DNA of 64,000 nucleotides from Ilyonectria destructans (GCA_020740775.1 JAHEWK010000023.1:62001-126000); one strand, 5' to 3'; numbered from the stretch's first letter, positions 10,390 to 22,586 are shown. A program made the numbers and translations. The notes: generated by a model not told the origin, from the letters alone.

Positions 10390-12931
10390 TATATGATAGG
10401 GACGGCACCGTCGCCCTCAGCTATGCCGTATCCCATAGAATCCTGTCTAGCTACCGGAGCTAGAGAGGAATCCGCCTCTTCTACCATTGCCGTCGACCCA
10501 AACCCCATTTTCGACAATGATGACATGCCGCATGCCCAGGATGACATGCTAGAGAAGGCTAAGGCAGACGTGGACCTGAGGGGAGCAAAGCGGCAGGGAG
10601 AGGCCTCTGCGCAACGTGACGAACGGCATACCCATTTCTATAGCCAGGGCCTTCCCTCCGTCTTGCCTCCACTCCCCTATCAACTCGCCAGTGGAAATCC
10701 TTTGGGGTCTGGGCCGTCGCGAACAAGATGGGATGGGCCGAACTAGTGACCAAGGGAAACCAGATGTTGCTACGAAGAGCACAGATGGACGGCAGATTCA
10801 GGAGGCACCACATTAGAGAATCACCTGACCCGCTGGACCCCGTCGAACTGGAGAATCTCGGGAGGTGGTCAGGGGAGGGTCCGTACGTCAAGGAGAAGGA
10901 CCCTGAGAACGTCCAGCTTCCGTTCCGAGAGCTTGACACCGAAGACTTGCCCTTTGGCCATGGCTTCGACCAGTACGGGCTCATGATCCGGCGCCAATCC
11001 AAGCCCTTAGGCGAAGCCATCTCGGCAGATTCGAGTTTCGACATGGCGATCGAGAAGATCCTTGATGCTGTCCTTGTACAGGACGTGCCCGAGGGGCCAT
11101 CTGCCGCCGCTAATGTAGAGGACGAGGACGCCAGCTCTACAGAGCCGCCTGCCGATAACGCTTATGTCTCTTCTCCTCGTCATTCCCAGTTATTAACGCT
11201 TTTAAGCTCTCCGCCGGATTTTCCTCTTACCGCATTTCCCTTTGCTATCGAAGTCCCGTCTGAGAACGCCGCACAGGAACTAGTCAACAACATCCCTTCC
11301 GGTAGCGACGCCGGCAATCGTCAGCTCTCTAGAGATGATTCCAGACCAACTCTTCGCACACGGCCAACGTCAAGCGCTGACGAATCGGCCAGCAAAATAG
11401 CCACAGAGTGCGCCAAAGATGCCGGCCGCCAATCTACATGGCTCCGCCGGCAGAAAAACAGGCCAGAGTACCACGAGACGCCGACGAGAAGCTCTAAACC
11501 ATCACGTCATCGACCTGGGCCGCCCAACGCTGAGGACTTACATGAGGAACAATGCTGTCCGTCCAAGATACCGGTTACATTCTTGACGTTTCTGGACAAG
11601 TGGGACGGCCATGCAGCTGGGCAGATGCTGTTTATGTCCCCTAGTGTTTCCTATCAGGACATGTGTCATGCGCACCTCAAGAAGTTCGCAGAGGCAGTGA
11701 CCAAAGCGGAGCTTCTCCGTTCATCTCTGAAGGCCGAGAAGGATCTCAAGGTAGCCAGCTCTAATAGAAGCGAGAATCCCCGACGGCGGCGTGCTTCGCT
11801 CCCCGACCTCATCGATAATACGGATCTGAAAAGGCTCCGTTCCAATAGACCAGAGGTATCCGTTCAAGGTCCACTGCCAACCATGCTGAGACACTACGGC
11901 CGCCCGACACACGATCTAATATTTGATGAAAGCTATCGCCAGCGAGTGCTTCGGGAACTAAAATCGACAGAACATGAGGCGAGCTCTCGACGTAGGCGAA
12001 CAGACGATTTGATTTCCCAAATCTTAGAAAAAAGTAGGCCGCCCACTAGCCACGAAGCGTACTTCTTGGGTGGAGAGGAAGCAGCCCAAAATGTCGAGCT
12101 TGGATTAGTTTGCGCGCCTATCTTCACGCAAGGCCAGCAGCGCTTTCAATAGAGGGGAAAGCACCGCCCAATTTCGCAGCTCTTCCATCACATAGAAGAT
12201 CTTGGTCTTGATCGAACCGTATCTATTCAGGTGCCCTCTCGCAGTTCGCTTAAGGAGTCCTTCGAGACCAAAACAATTCTCGAAGTCCGAAACCGGTTCC
12301 TTAGCCAGCGGCCTACAAACGACCCCTGGAACCTTCTTAATCTTCAGAGCCCATTGTGTTCGACCCTGCCATCTTTCTTGGAAGGAGAGAACTGCCAACT
12401 TCTTCTCCGAGTACGCGATGCCGTTCTGATGGGCAGTAGTGCTCAAAGGATAGCGGCGTCTGGGGAAGATTGGAACACATGGCGCAACGTTACAGAATGG
12501 ACTCTCCTATCCGAAGGAGGGCATCACACGGAGCCGCATATGGACAGCGATGGCTACTCGACCTGGATTACGGCTCAGGAAGGGGATATTGGCTTCGGGT
12601 GGATGTCACACCCAAGTCAACAGGAAGAAGACGCATGGATATCTGATCCGCGTAGCTGCACCGGAGGTGAATGGAGATACGCAATCCTCTCACCAGGGCA
12701 GATGGTATTTTTCCCCTCTGGCACGATCCACTTTATTTTCAGGACACGGGGAGTACAGACCCTCGCGCTAGGCGGCCACATCCGTCAATGGTCAAGCATT
12801 GAGCGATGTCTCAAAGTTATCGTGGCACAAATCAAGAATCCGGAAGTTACTAATAAGGACATGGCGTCGAGTGCGCCAAAGCTTCTTCACGTCGTCAAGG
12901 GGCTTGTCGCAAACAGGGCGCGGGCCGGTAG

Positions 12932-13684
12932 GGCGCCATCTAGGCGCACAGGTCCGTACAGTCACAGGCCCGTACATTTAGTCAGCAACACCCACTGTAA
13001 TATTTCTGCTTCACCACTGACCGCCTGTAACCCCTCCCTACCTACCTGCTGAAAAAAAAAACCTACCTACCTGTAGCCCCTCCATCACAACTATCAAGGG
13101 CTGCTTTTGTATTTAAATGGGCAACATTTTGCACCTCTTCTGTGGCCTTTTATATGATACTTGCTACATGTAGGTGATCTCTTTGCCTCGAAAGGCTCGT
13201 CTTGAGGCGTGTCTTGAGACTCGCCTTGACTGGATTTATGATATAGCTCGTGATTGTGTTGAGAAAATCGGGCTTCAGTCCGGTGTTTAAGAAGCCAATC
13301 TTCGCTCCATTCTTCCTTTGCTAGTATTGAAAATTGGCAGCCCGAACGGAACTGATTGCATGAGTATGTAACTGTAGGTCGACTAGACTTGCCAATAGTC
13401 GACCTTCGTGTGATAAATGTAAAACCTCTAGTTGCCGCCCATATACTAATATCTATAAATAAATCTTCTTGCGATACGTACCACCGCTGAGGAGAAAGAC
13501 TATCATGAGGGAAAGAAGCTGGATTGGAATCCATTTTGTAGTGATGATAGTTGAGATGGCAGGGTTACAGTAGTAGTAGTGCGGGTTACAGGCGGTCAGT
13601 GGTGAAGCAGAAATATTACAGTGGGTGTTGCTGACTAAATGTACGGGCCTGTGACTGTACGGACCTGTGCGCCTAGATGGCGCC
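12932..13684 (-). mobile_element. Mutator-like (MULE) deletion derivative, 102-bp TIRs, 10-bp target duplication
   Basis: TIRs at 12932-13033 and 13583-13684 begin GGCGCCATCTAGGCGCACAG and are essentially perfect over 102 bp. They are flanked by GGGCCGGTAG at 12922-12931 and 13685-13694, in the 9-10-bp range typical of MULEs. The interior keeps only the first part of a MULE protein, so the element depends on an autonomous relative. Confidence 0.9.
13094..13534 (-). pseudogene. MULE N-terminal FAR1/WRKY-GCM1-like zinc-binding domain remnant
   Basis: The frame (MDSNPASFPHDS ... SCNQFRSGCQFSILAKEEW ... WLLKHRTEARFSQHNHEL) has the Cys, Cys, His, His pattern and WxLKHR-x-HNHE signature of the DNA-binding domain at the start of fungal MULE (Hop-like) transposases. 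No transposase core or SWIM finger follows. The frame ends in Lys/Arg-rich sequence near 13094. It may bind the TIRs but cannot transpose. Confidence 0.65.
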
Positions 13685-13999
13685 GGGCCGGTAGGGCGAG
13701 AGAGATGGGCGGTCAAGATGCGATTAACAGCCTGTCCACCTTATTCAAGGTAAGTGATTTATTTTCTCAGAGGTTAGGGCTATGATCACTAATGATCACC
13801 AGGAATTCGATCAAATTGTTGCGCAACGACTGCGTGCAGCTAAATGAGCTCGTTGTGATCTGACACCAAGAAGTTCACCGGGATGGTTTGAGCAAATCCG
13901 AGGGTGTCTGTGCCTGCGAAAAATCAGACACTGACTTCGCTGCCTGGCCCCGGTCTCGCTAACCGCCGAAGCGTTGCGTTCAATTGTACTCCGTAAGCA

Positions 14000-15103
14000 C
14001 TAGTCGATTTCGAAATCATGGACTACACCATGCTTACGCCGTCCCCAAGAGGCCATTCCCGCTGCCAACTCTTCAGCAAACGCCTTGTCGTAGCGCAACC
14101 CGCTCTGATAATGCGCCAATCTCCCCGTGCGCCAAGTCAACCACTCCTCAGCAAGGATCCCCTCCGGTGCATTGAGTAGGCCGCAGGAAATGTTTAAGAT
14201 CTTGTCCCCGTTCGAGAGCTGTCTCGTGCCGTCGGCGCCGAAGAAGCCCCCGACCGTCGCGCCACAGATGCCACAGAAGAATCGCAGCGTGCTTTCCGAG
14301 GATGCGTATGTCTTGCTCGTCCCGACGCGGAGGTCGTCCGGAAACGCGGGCGAGAGGCACATCTTGGGGACGAAGGTCCAGGGGATGGCGTGGGCGCCGG
14401 TCTGGAGACGGCAGTCGTCGCAGACGTCCATGGTTGCCAGCCACTTGCTAGGGTCGGACGGCGAGATCCAAGGCTTATACTCGGGGTTTGCGCGCATCTC
14501 GAGGGTTGGCCGGGAGATAGTGAACGAGACACCGCTGCAATGGCATTGAACCAGGAGCTCAGACTCCTTGGAGGCTTCTCTATGGCATGAAGGTTCAGGG
14601 TGAGCTGATGCCGCCCTCGTCTTCCTTTCATCATGGTGGCTCTGAGCTTCCACATCCCTAGAGAACCATTCAAGAAGGCCAGGTTCGGGGTTGACGTGTT
14701 TAAAGTGGCACCAAACGGGAGATTGGTCGTCCCGATTCGCCTCAAAGATGGACGTGGAGATGACCCAAGTCACTCCATCGTCCCACAAGTCGCCGATATG
14801 GCAGCCGCAAGTGCTACAGAAGTGGCGATCGCTCATTGCGGATGGATGGTGGTATCTCGTGAGCTCGTCGAGGCCGGAGGGTGCGATCCATTGTGGCGCG
14901 ACGCCGTCAGGGAGGAGGGCGTGGAAGGCAGAGAAAGCGCCATGGACGTAGCGGCATATGCTGCAGTGGCAGAGGTAGGATTTCAGCGGCAGAGCCGACT
15001 TGGGGATGGTGATGGTGAAGTGAACACTTTTGCAGTAGCACTGCCCTGTGAGTGTTTTCGTGTTACGGCTGTCGCTGATCTCTGGAATCTCCGGATCAGT
15101 CAT
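14000..15103 (-). CDS. Double CENP-V/GFA-domain protein, 367 aa
   Basis: Single exon from ATG at 15103 to the stop at 14000. Two Mss4-like GFA domains in tandem. The first (about 20-145) has GQCYCKSVHF, CHCSICRYVHGAF and HFCSTCGCHIG. The second (about 185-330) has VQCHCSGVSFTI, DVCDDCRLQTGAHAIPW and RFFCGICGATVGGFF. The paired CxC and CxxC motifs bind zinc. Family members are annotated as glutathione-dependent formaldehyde-activating-like, but the substrate of the fungal double-domain form is unknown. No signal peptide or membrane segment. It is uninterrupted, in contrast to its neighbours, and is probably functional. Confidence 0.88.
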   Translation of the reverse strand: MTDPEIPEISDSRNTKTLTGQCYCKSVHFTITIPKSALPLKSYLCHCSICRYVHGAFSAFHALLPDGVAPQWIAPSGLDELTRYHHPSAMSDRHFCSTCGCHIGDLWDDGVTWVISTSIFEANRDDQSPVWCHFKHVNPEPGLLEWFSRDVEAQSHHDERKTRAASAHPEPSCHREASKESELLVQCHCSGVSFTISRPTLEMRANPEYKPWISPSDPSKWLATMDVCDDCRLQTGAHAIPWTFVPKMCLSPAFPDDLRVGTSKTYASSESTLRFFCGICGATVGGFFGADGTRQLSNGDKILNISCGLLNAPEGILAEEWLTWRTGRLAHYQSGLRYDKAFAEELAAGMASWGRRKHGVVHDFEID

Positions 15104-16787
15104 GGTGTCTTTAAGATGGAATTACAATGCATCAAGATAGCGTGGAAGGCATGGCCAGAACGATGGGGCTATAGGGATAATGAACTGAAGTATTTAACTC
15201 TTTGCTCCGTCGTACTTCGTATTTCGGCATCTGTAGGGCGTGCGGAAGAAGGTGTCAACAGTGGTGGAGCCGAACGCATTGAACGGGTGGGGCGAAAGAG
15301 CACCAAGGCGCTAGCTGATAATTATGTGTGGTGAGACGCGCACGAACCAGAGTCACACACGTGTAGTGAAGTTTGGAGGAAGTAATCAAGGAGGCATGAC
15401 TCCCACCAGTCTATTCCCCCAGCAGCGTCAGTCTGAAGAGCCACGACAACAACTACCCTCCCCGATCGTCCACTCTCGTCCACACATACACACCCACATG
15501 GCCGCGTAGCGTTGACTGTTCAAGAACATCGTCAATTTAAATTCTAGGACGTCGATTCATTCTACGTTAGGAAGGGAGTCATCTGCACAGAGCTTCTACG
15601 CATGGATAGCGGGGTTCGGCTGACAGCCCAGGCGCTCCGGTATTAATCCGGAGCACCCCACTTCGCAAAATGCCTAAATATCTGGCCAATTGGCAACGGT
15701 TAACGGGCAGGCTCAACGAGAGAATCGAGCCGTGTTTCGCCTTTCAATGACCCAGACAGTCGCCGTCGATGTCAACAGAACCAATCGTGCCAGACAACGG
15801 TGCGGCAGTAGCGGCATCACCCCGCCAGGGAGTCATGGACGTCAACCGAGGCAAAAGGCTCTGGAGCTGTCGGCACTCATAGCCGGCGACATGGTCAAGA
15901 TTGTTTGGCCAGCTTTTCTCGCAACCAGCCTCGAGTCACTGGCAGAGAAGGAAGATGGCCCGTCGGATCTCATCCATCACGGGTATGTGCTTACACGTGC
16001 CGACGTCCAAGGCGCCGCGGAGAGCTATGCGAAGAGCCACACGGGAGAGCGAAGCCACAGCACAGAACAAGAGACGAGACTCGGCTGTTTTTTTTTTATC
16101 CCATGAGCATCCAATGGATCAGACGCTAAGTGACACGCCGCAGCCGGCGGCCGGGCATGGCAGCAAACATGTCACGATAGTCGGCGACAGAAGACTCATA
16201 TGGTGATATGGGGGTTAGGGATGACGGGTGAGTTCCGAAAACAAAAGTTGTTCGGAACAGAGCAAAAATGATATGGACAATAGAGCAAGAAAAATGCAAT
16301 CGAATGAACCTAGTCCCATATTTTTCCCTGTCCTGTGGAATAAGTTATCGTGGTTTGGAATATTTAATGGATTGAAGTTTGACAAGTTGGTCGCTGACAT
16401 AAGAAAAGTCTTGGCCCAGACAAATTCCAAATAGGAAAGGCGTTGACCCACTGAAAAGTCTTGGCTCACATTTAATTCAAAAGGGTATAGCGTGGGACCC
16501 ACCCAAAAGTCTTGGCTCACATTTAATTCAATCGGGTTTAGCGCGGCGGCTACCCTAGACTAGGGCGTCGAGCGTAGAGTTTAAGGACCGGGATAAAGTG
16601 CACTTGGTGGGATGTTTCATCAGATGGATGGCTGAGGAGGAGAGAGGAGGAAAAAAAAAGCAAAGTTTCATTGTTATTGTTATGGAAGCCGCAACGGTCT
16701 TTGGTAAAGGGGGAAGTCATGCTGCTGTCTCGCGTCGCCGTCCGGGCACAAGCTGAAGCATTGCAGTGCAAGTTGTTGTGGAAGACA
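15104..16787. other. No supported gene
   Basis: ORFs here are short, overlapping and without recognisable domains. The only structure I see is the short tandem repeat at 16404-16545 and the start of the accessory gene at 16788. Confidence 0.4.
16404..16545. repeat. Three imperfect ~50-bp tandem repeats
   Basis: The segment AAAAGTCTTGGCTCACATTT recurs at 16404 (diverged), 16454 and 16505, so the unit is 50-51 bp; the last two copies are nearly identical over about 30 bp. No coding role seen. Confidence 0.7.
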
Positions 16788-17556
16788 ATGTCTCAGCCAG
16801 CGCCGAAACGTCGACTCCGTACTACGGACGGCTATATCTAGCACTGGGTCAAAACGAGTTTCTGGATAGATCCACGGCGGCCGTGGGCACGGACTACTAC
16901 TGGCTAGATGCAAACCGCTAGTCCAAATTAAGCAATAGCCAATACAATCGCTTTAAAATTTAGGAATTGTGGATCCCCTACCTCATCCCAGCTTTTCCAG
17001 CCCTTCCTTTAACGCTCTTTTTCCCTCCAACCAATTCAACCGACCAGGTAGGTTCTACCCCGATCACTGCATTTCCACCCCGCGCCCACACAATACCCTC
17101 TTGCTGCATACGCCACCGATCGGGAGCGATCAGGTCAACACGCAGCGTCTTTTTCGCGTTCAGAACCGTCCAGAAGTGGGCTATCGCGATCGCTTCCGTG
17201 CAGGCGCTCAATTGCGACGGTTAACTGGCCTACTCCCTTGCCTGGCAGTCACGTGCCTGAGCGCCTGCCAGGCCTTTATTCTGGTTCTCGCCTTTCTGGC
17301 CTTTTTCAGCAGTTTCCGCAGTTACCCAATAACCGGTTTTTGCCCCACCTTCCACGCGAAATCCACATCTCATACGGCCCCATACGGCTCCTTCCGGCCT
17401 CCACCTCAACTTCATTTACATTTTACCTATATCCCCCCCCCCCCCCCGGTTCTGCTCCGTACATATACTAACACTCGCGTACAGCTCCGGTTTGTCGATA
17501 GCCATTTTTCATACAATTTTCCGTACGCCTCCGCTCCCGAACACCCGCGAACGACA

Positions 17557-19033
17557 ATGCCTCGCGGATCTCGCTCCGGTAAGGGCAGAAAGGGTGGAAA
17601 GGGCACATCCGGAACCACTCCGGCCCCGAACGGAGGCGGCTCGGCCTCGAACGACAGCGGACGCGCCTGCTCGGAGCTGCCCGACTTCCAGCCCTGGGTT
17701 CCCCCCAACCATCCTAGCTGGACGCCCCCGGACACTCGCATTTACAGCCATCAGCTCCCGAACGTAGAGCTAGAGGATGACCAGCCGGACGAGACTGTTA
17801 GCAAGTATTTAACTGCCTGGGTCCTTAAGCGTACGCTCCCATTCTTGCCCAGTTTTTACCCGCTCACGCCAGTTCTAACCCATCCGCCAGATATCTCTAA
17901 GAATGTTTCCGCCGCCGTTCGTACACTCGCCCAGAACTACTTTAAGGTTTATCTTTCGCTTCCACCCGTAGCTATACGGCATTATATAATAACGTACACT
18001 TACGTTCACATTAGATCAAGCGCATCATAGGCGTCCGTACTAGGGATGCGTTTTTGACGTCATAAACCCCAAGTTACCAATTGACGTCATAAACCCCAAC
18101 TGACGGGTAATTTACCGTCATAAACCTCCTTCCTAACTGGGTTTAGTGAGTATCTCAAAAGGGGTTGGAGCGGGGGAAGACCATGAGTTGTTGCGACCCC
18201 TGAGGAGGCTTCATCACCCCCCGATGCTTTGCTGTTGAGATTTCTTCACCGACAACAACTATTTATGGTCATTACTGAGTCAATATGACCAATCAGGGAG
18301 GCCGTCCTAAACTTCATGGCATTGACGAATATTTCCGTAGTCACCAAATAGTGCTTGGAAGCACGTGATAAATGACGGTCATAAACCTCGGGTTTATGAC
18401 AGTCATTTACCTAGGGGTTTTGGTAATTTACCTCCTGGTAATTTACCTCGATGCATCCCTAGTCCGTACCCGTCCGGGCGCAGACGGAACAGCTTACTAC
18501 AACACTCTCAACCTAAAGCGGGGTGCCAATTGTGACGCAGCCTTCCACCATCTGTACGGCAACTTACAGTCCGGAACGGACGCATGCGGCCCGTGCCAGA
18601 GGGGTTTGGGCCCGTTCGACAGCTGCATTCAGATCAACGGTGCCTGCGCGAACTGTCGCTACAACTCCACAGCTAAGCGCTGCACTCTCTACGGTACGTA
18701 CGCCCCCGTTTGCCCCCATTCTTCCCCATTCTAGCCAGTTCGCTCCCATTCTGATATATTTTTTTAGTCAAGGACGGAGATACTAAGCCTAGGGGTAAGA
18801 AGTGCGGCCGTAAGCATAAGGCCCTTAACGATAACGATGACATTCTTAACGCTATCCGTTCCGTCCCCCTCAAGCACCTCTGTATACTTACAGATATCTT
18901 TAATAAGGTCGCCGACGATATTGAGGACGAGACTGGTATGTACATCCCCGTCCATCCCTATACGGGAGCGTGCAGGCCCGTACAGCTTTAAATGGAGGGC
19001 TAACTTTTTCCAGATGAGTTTGATTCTAATTAA
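17557..19033 (+). CDS. Transposon-borne DUF3716-like cysteine-rich protein, 275 aa once the MITE is removed
   Basis: Model: exons 17557-17946, 18015-18040 joined to 18470-18693 (interrupted by a MITE), 18768-18935 and 19014-19033. All phases agree and give 275 residues. The N-terminus is Gly/Lys/Arg-rich (MPRGSRSGKGRKGGKGTSG). The middle has a Cys cluster of the CxxC-GPF-C-GACANC type (ACGPCQRGLGPFDSCIQING, then CANCRYNSTAKRC), matching the fungal DUF3716 pattern. The C-terminus is acidic (DIEDETDEFDSN). The domain probably binds zinc. Its place inside the element suggests a DNA-binding or accessory transposition role, which is inference. As it stands the 421-bp MITE disrupts exon 2. Confidence 0.65.
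18041..18461. mobile_element. hAT-type MITE, 421 bp, perfect 8-bp target duplication
   Basis: Ends are TAGGGATGC and GCATCCCTA. GTCCGTAC flanks both sides (18033-18040 and 18462-18469), the 8-bp duplication typical of hAT elements. Subterminal copies of GTCATAAACC or its complement recur at both ends. No coding capacity. It interrupts exon 2 of the DUF3716-like gene; removing it with one target copy keeps that gene's frame. Confidence 0.92.
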
Positions 19034-19119
19034 GTTATTTTTGTTGGCGTTCAGGACAGTATACCCCGCAACCGGCCCCATCTGGCTTCGTATAGTCAGT
19101 CGGCATTACGTTTTTGGAA

Positions 19120-19430
19120 AGGGTTTTTAATATACTGTTTTTATCTGTACACTTTTTTTCTTTTTTTTTGGGGGGGGGGATGGACGAACAGGCCTATTTG
19201 GAAATATGAGCTCCTCCTGTTCATTTATGACCGTTTTGGTCTTTTAGTATTTCAGATAGTCTGGCTCCATATGGGGGGTTTCGCCCCCATACGGCCCAGA
19301 AATAGACCTTATACTCTTTATTTTTCCTTCCCCTACGCATATAATTCTATCTTGACATTTTATTATTTATTCATTAAAATATCTTCTATACGCCCCCGAA
19401 CGTCCCCAAACACGCCGATCTAATACTACA
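19120..19430. other. Intergenic stretch inside the 6-kb element
   Basis: Holds a T-run followed by a G-run (19145-19178) and a short hairpin (ATATGGGGGGTTTCGCCCCC, near 19269). It separates the 3' end of the DUF3716-like gene from the transposase and may hold the terminator and promoter; no specific site can be assigned. Confidence 0.3.
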
Positions 19431-19539
19431 ACAGAGGATCGATCTCAAGCCCTACTGGAAACAAATCCATGGGAAATAGCAACTACACTGGACGAACGCA
19501 GCCTTATACAAATAGCTCCAGACGGATTTAAATGTTCCT

Positions 19540-21171
19540 ATTTCCAATACTACCTTAAAGCGCTTTCTTCGAATCTGGGGCTTCCAACGTGAGGGTCGTA
19601 CGGAAGTAACTGACGCCCTCCGGGACCGTTTACGCTTCCACTTCTTCGAACACTACCTTACAGACAAACGGTTGCTCCAAGTGCTACAATCTGAGGGGTT
19701 TTCTATTACCCAAAAAGGCCTCGTACGGCTACGCCAAGAGATGGACCTCCGAAAGCGGCATACTCAAGAGGAAAACATTACCCTGCGAGAACAAGCCATC
19801 GGTCGTATCGCCCAAGCGGTTGATCCAACGCGCCGTTTGGCAGGTTACGGGCGCGAATACCTCCGAACGGAGCTGCGCCAGCAAGGATTCTCTACAAGCT
19901 GAGATGTCCTTTATTCTGCCTATAAAGAAGTCCACCAAAGGAGCTTCCGAGACCGGCTGGACGAGTTCAGACGGCACCGTACGGGCTGGACCTGCCCTGG
20001 GCCTAACTTTATCTGGTCTATCGATGCGTACGATAAATTAAAGCCGTACGGCTTTGAGATCTACGCTGGGATTGACGCCTACTCGAGATATATCCCTTGG
20101 TTTTTCGTTGGCTTTAGTACGCACACATCTATCGGCGTTAGCCTCCAATATCTCTCGATCATTCGCGAATGTAGCTTTACGCCGCAGATTATACGGGCTG
20201 ATCGTGGGAAGGAAACTCCAGTTGTTGCTGGCCTCCATTGGTATCACTCAAGTCACACTGGGCGCAAACGGATACAACCGCTCACGGGCGAGGCCGTACC
20301 GATCAAGTTCAAGGACTGTTTTGTATACGGCAAGAGCATCCACAACGTCAAGATCGAGAGCTGGTGGAATCGTCTTTGTAAAGGCCGTTTGCAGTTCTGG
20401 CGGGTAAGATACTATTATACGCCCCCGAGTACCCCTAAACGCCTCCGTACTGATATATTTAGACGGTCTTTGGAACCCTACATATAATAGGGCTTTTTAA
20501 ACCCAGTTATATCTACGATCAGATTACCCTTCTCTATATATATATGGAACCCTTAGATACGGACCTACGCGGTTTCGTACGGGTATGGAATAACCATTAC
20601 ATCCGTAAACAGCCCAACCGACCTCATGTTGTCCCTGGGGTCCCGTACGTCCTCTTTCACCACCCCGAACAGTCCAGTACGGAGGATTACGGAGAGCCAA
20701 TCATCCCAGCCGTACTGGAGGAGATAGAGGAGCTTCTTGGTCATAGATCATTCAATCTATCGTCGTATCTCTCTGCCGAGGTATTGGCACTCTGCAAGTC
20801 CGTACTCAGCCATTCGGTCAGGGATGGGAGCGAACAGCGCCGTATAAATAGTGTCGATATTTGTAACGGTCTCAAGGTAGTGTATTGCAACTAGCTAGGC
20901 CACTCTACAGAGTATACCAAACTTAAGGAAAGAAGAAGAAGAGAAAGAGAGTAGAGGAGGTCCATCCATAAATATACTTGTCATGGTGGCTTAAAGGTAA
21001 AAAGTGGGCCACGAAAGGCCGAGGGTTCCCGAGGCCACCTACGGGCACAGCCCGTTACAATATTCCTCTTTATCGCTCGTATATTTACTTACGTAAACAA
21101 CTTGAGGATCACCATAAATCCGGAGTCGACCTACGATTATACCTCCAGGAGCCGCCAACTGGAGGTATTTA
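19540..21171 (+). pseudogene. Integrase-core (rve-like) DDE transposase of the 6-kb element
   Basis: The frame is open from about 19540 (NVPISNTTLKRFLRIWGFQ) through an N-terminal helical region to the catalytic core: Asp in IWSIDAYDKLKPYG, Asp in QIIRADRGKET, Glu in HNVKIESWWNRL. A 59-bp intron (20404-20462, GTAAGA...ATTTAG) leads to exon 2 (RGFVRVWNNHYIRKQPNRPH) ending at 20894. A probable C-terminus (YLRKQLEDHHKSG ... LQEPPTGG) lies at 21060-21171 after a disrupted stretch. The D-x-Y-D-K-L-K-P-Y-G and IDAYSRYI motifs match a fungal and animal integrase-like family that I believe is grouped with IS3EU transposases; this placement is unverified. A TGA at 19900-19902 (S-stop-DVLYSAY) sits where CGA (Arg) is likely, a C-to-T change. 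Confidence 0.7.
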
Positions 21172-21295
21172 ACATCTAGAGGATGAACTGAGGACACGAG
21201 GATTTGATCTGGACGGGTATGTTCGTGGGGGAACGGATGATTCCGATAATGAATGGGATGTAAATTCGGAGACAGGGTCAGCTCGAAACTAGCTA

Positions 21296-22531
21296 TCAAG
21301 CGAGGTCTGTAGTCTCCAGAAAGGCCTGTTCAGAACCTTTCGCGTGCGAATATATACCCTTGAATACTTCGAAGGGGTCGGACTGCAAAGGGTTATCCCC
21401 AAAGAGATCTTCGCAATCGTCGTCTATACTGCATCCTTCAGATGTCCGCCGAACAGGCTTGGCCGTCCCGTCGTTGACCTTTACCCCCCGGACGGGGCCG
21501 TTCATCTCCGCTTTAACTGAATCCTATTGAGTTGACCCGCTGGCCTCGGCCTTAACCGGTATGGCTACCTTCTTGTTGACCTTCTGTACTGGCCCATCCG
21601 CTTCCGTTTTGATTCGTTTGGCTGTTAAAGTAGACCGTTTCTCAACCTTGACTGTAATACTAGCCAGTGGCTCGGACGTATTGCATTTACGTCCTTGTGG
21701 CTGGGCCAGTATGGTTCTTTTCCCCTTCGTACTGACCTTTTTATCCCGTTCTGGTTATTCGGCCGAGATGCCAGTACGTAGGTGTAGGCGGATTTCCGAC
21801 TGAGGTAGAAGTCCTATCTGCAACAGGAATGCCCATAGCTGAGTGGACTCATACGCCGCCTCACAGAACCAAACGTTCAAGTTCAGGCTTAGTGGCTTCC
21901 CATCGATAGGAATAGCTATCCACTCCCATTCAGCTAGTTTCGCCCACTCCCCCGAGTTCGAGAAGAACCGTTTGATGATGGCGGATATCAACTGCTGGTG
22001 TGTATCCATTTCCAGGGCCGTATTGAACTGTACGGCCATCGGAAACCTATATACGGCCATAACGTCGAACCACTCAAGAGTCTCAATACCACCAGACTCA
22101 GCCGTATAGTAATTCCCAGCGTACAAGTACAACGAAATCCCGATCTTACGGGGCTGCATAAGCTCCGTACTACTCCGTTCGGCCTTACTCTTGTCGTTCT
22201 GAATGCTAGTCTGGCGGGCTTTATCAGCTTCTCGAAGAGCAGAAGAGAAAGCGGTTGCGCCGGCTCGATGAGTAGACACCGCGGGCGACTCGGCGTTTGA
22301 GGCGTACAGTGCCGGTTGGGGGCGTTCGGTCGCTTTAAAGGCCTTTCGGGTTCGGTCGGGTAGGTTCTGGAAGTCCACCTCTTCAAGGTCATCGTCAGAG
22401 GAAGCATTGGAGGGCTTGTCGGCTAGGAGGGTGCCACAATACGGACAGGAGACCCAAGAGGGGTTATCCCGTAAGATCGTGGCATGTTGAGTACGGGCCC
22501 GGCCGGGGCAGTATAGAAGAGTTGGGGCCAT
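21296..22531 (-). pseudogene. Transposon-borne CxxC protein with two in-frame stops
   Basis: ATG at 22531 and 412 codons in one frame to a stop at 21296. The N-terminus has one CPYCG motif (WVSCPYCGTLLADKP), half of a possible zinc ribbon. An acidic, Ser-rich linker follows, then a folded-looking segment (about 130-245: GISLYLYAGNYYTAESGGIE ... LNLNVWFCEAAYESTQLW), then a Lys/Val-rich repetitive tail. Stops at 21755-21757 (GAA-TAA-CCA) and 21524-21526 (CAA-TAG-GAT) are both explained by C-to-T at CpA in Gln codons. Divergently oriented to the transposase. Function unknown; a second transposition protein is possible. Confidence 0.55.
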
Positions 22532-22586
22532 AACGAATTATAATAGATCTAGGATATTGCGTTAAATGAAGAGGGATAAATATACA

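Larger units (their letters stand above)
8035..13847 (+). pseudogene. AT-hook/JmjC-like accessory gene split by two transposons
   Basis: The pieces are 8035-8189, 10392-12931 and 13695-13749, then an intron at 13750-13802 and a last exon 13803-13847 ending in TGA. The N-terminus is basic with an AT-hook-like RGRPAK and an Arg-rich stretch. A long disordered middle follows. The C-terminal third is a cupin/JmjC-like fold (HHTEPHMDSDGYSTW with an HxD pair, GQMVFFPSGTIHFIFR with a distal His). Such proteins are common in accessory fungal regions; demethylase activity is only a possibility. Damage: Fot insertion after codon 51; a small frameshift near 10660-10690 (PSVLPPLP to WKSFGVWAVANKMGWAE); a CAA-TAG stop at 12150-12152, probably from CAG; and a MULE derivative near the C-terminus. 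Excising either element with one target copy restores the local frame exactly. Confidence 0.75.
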
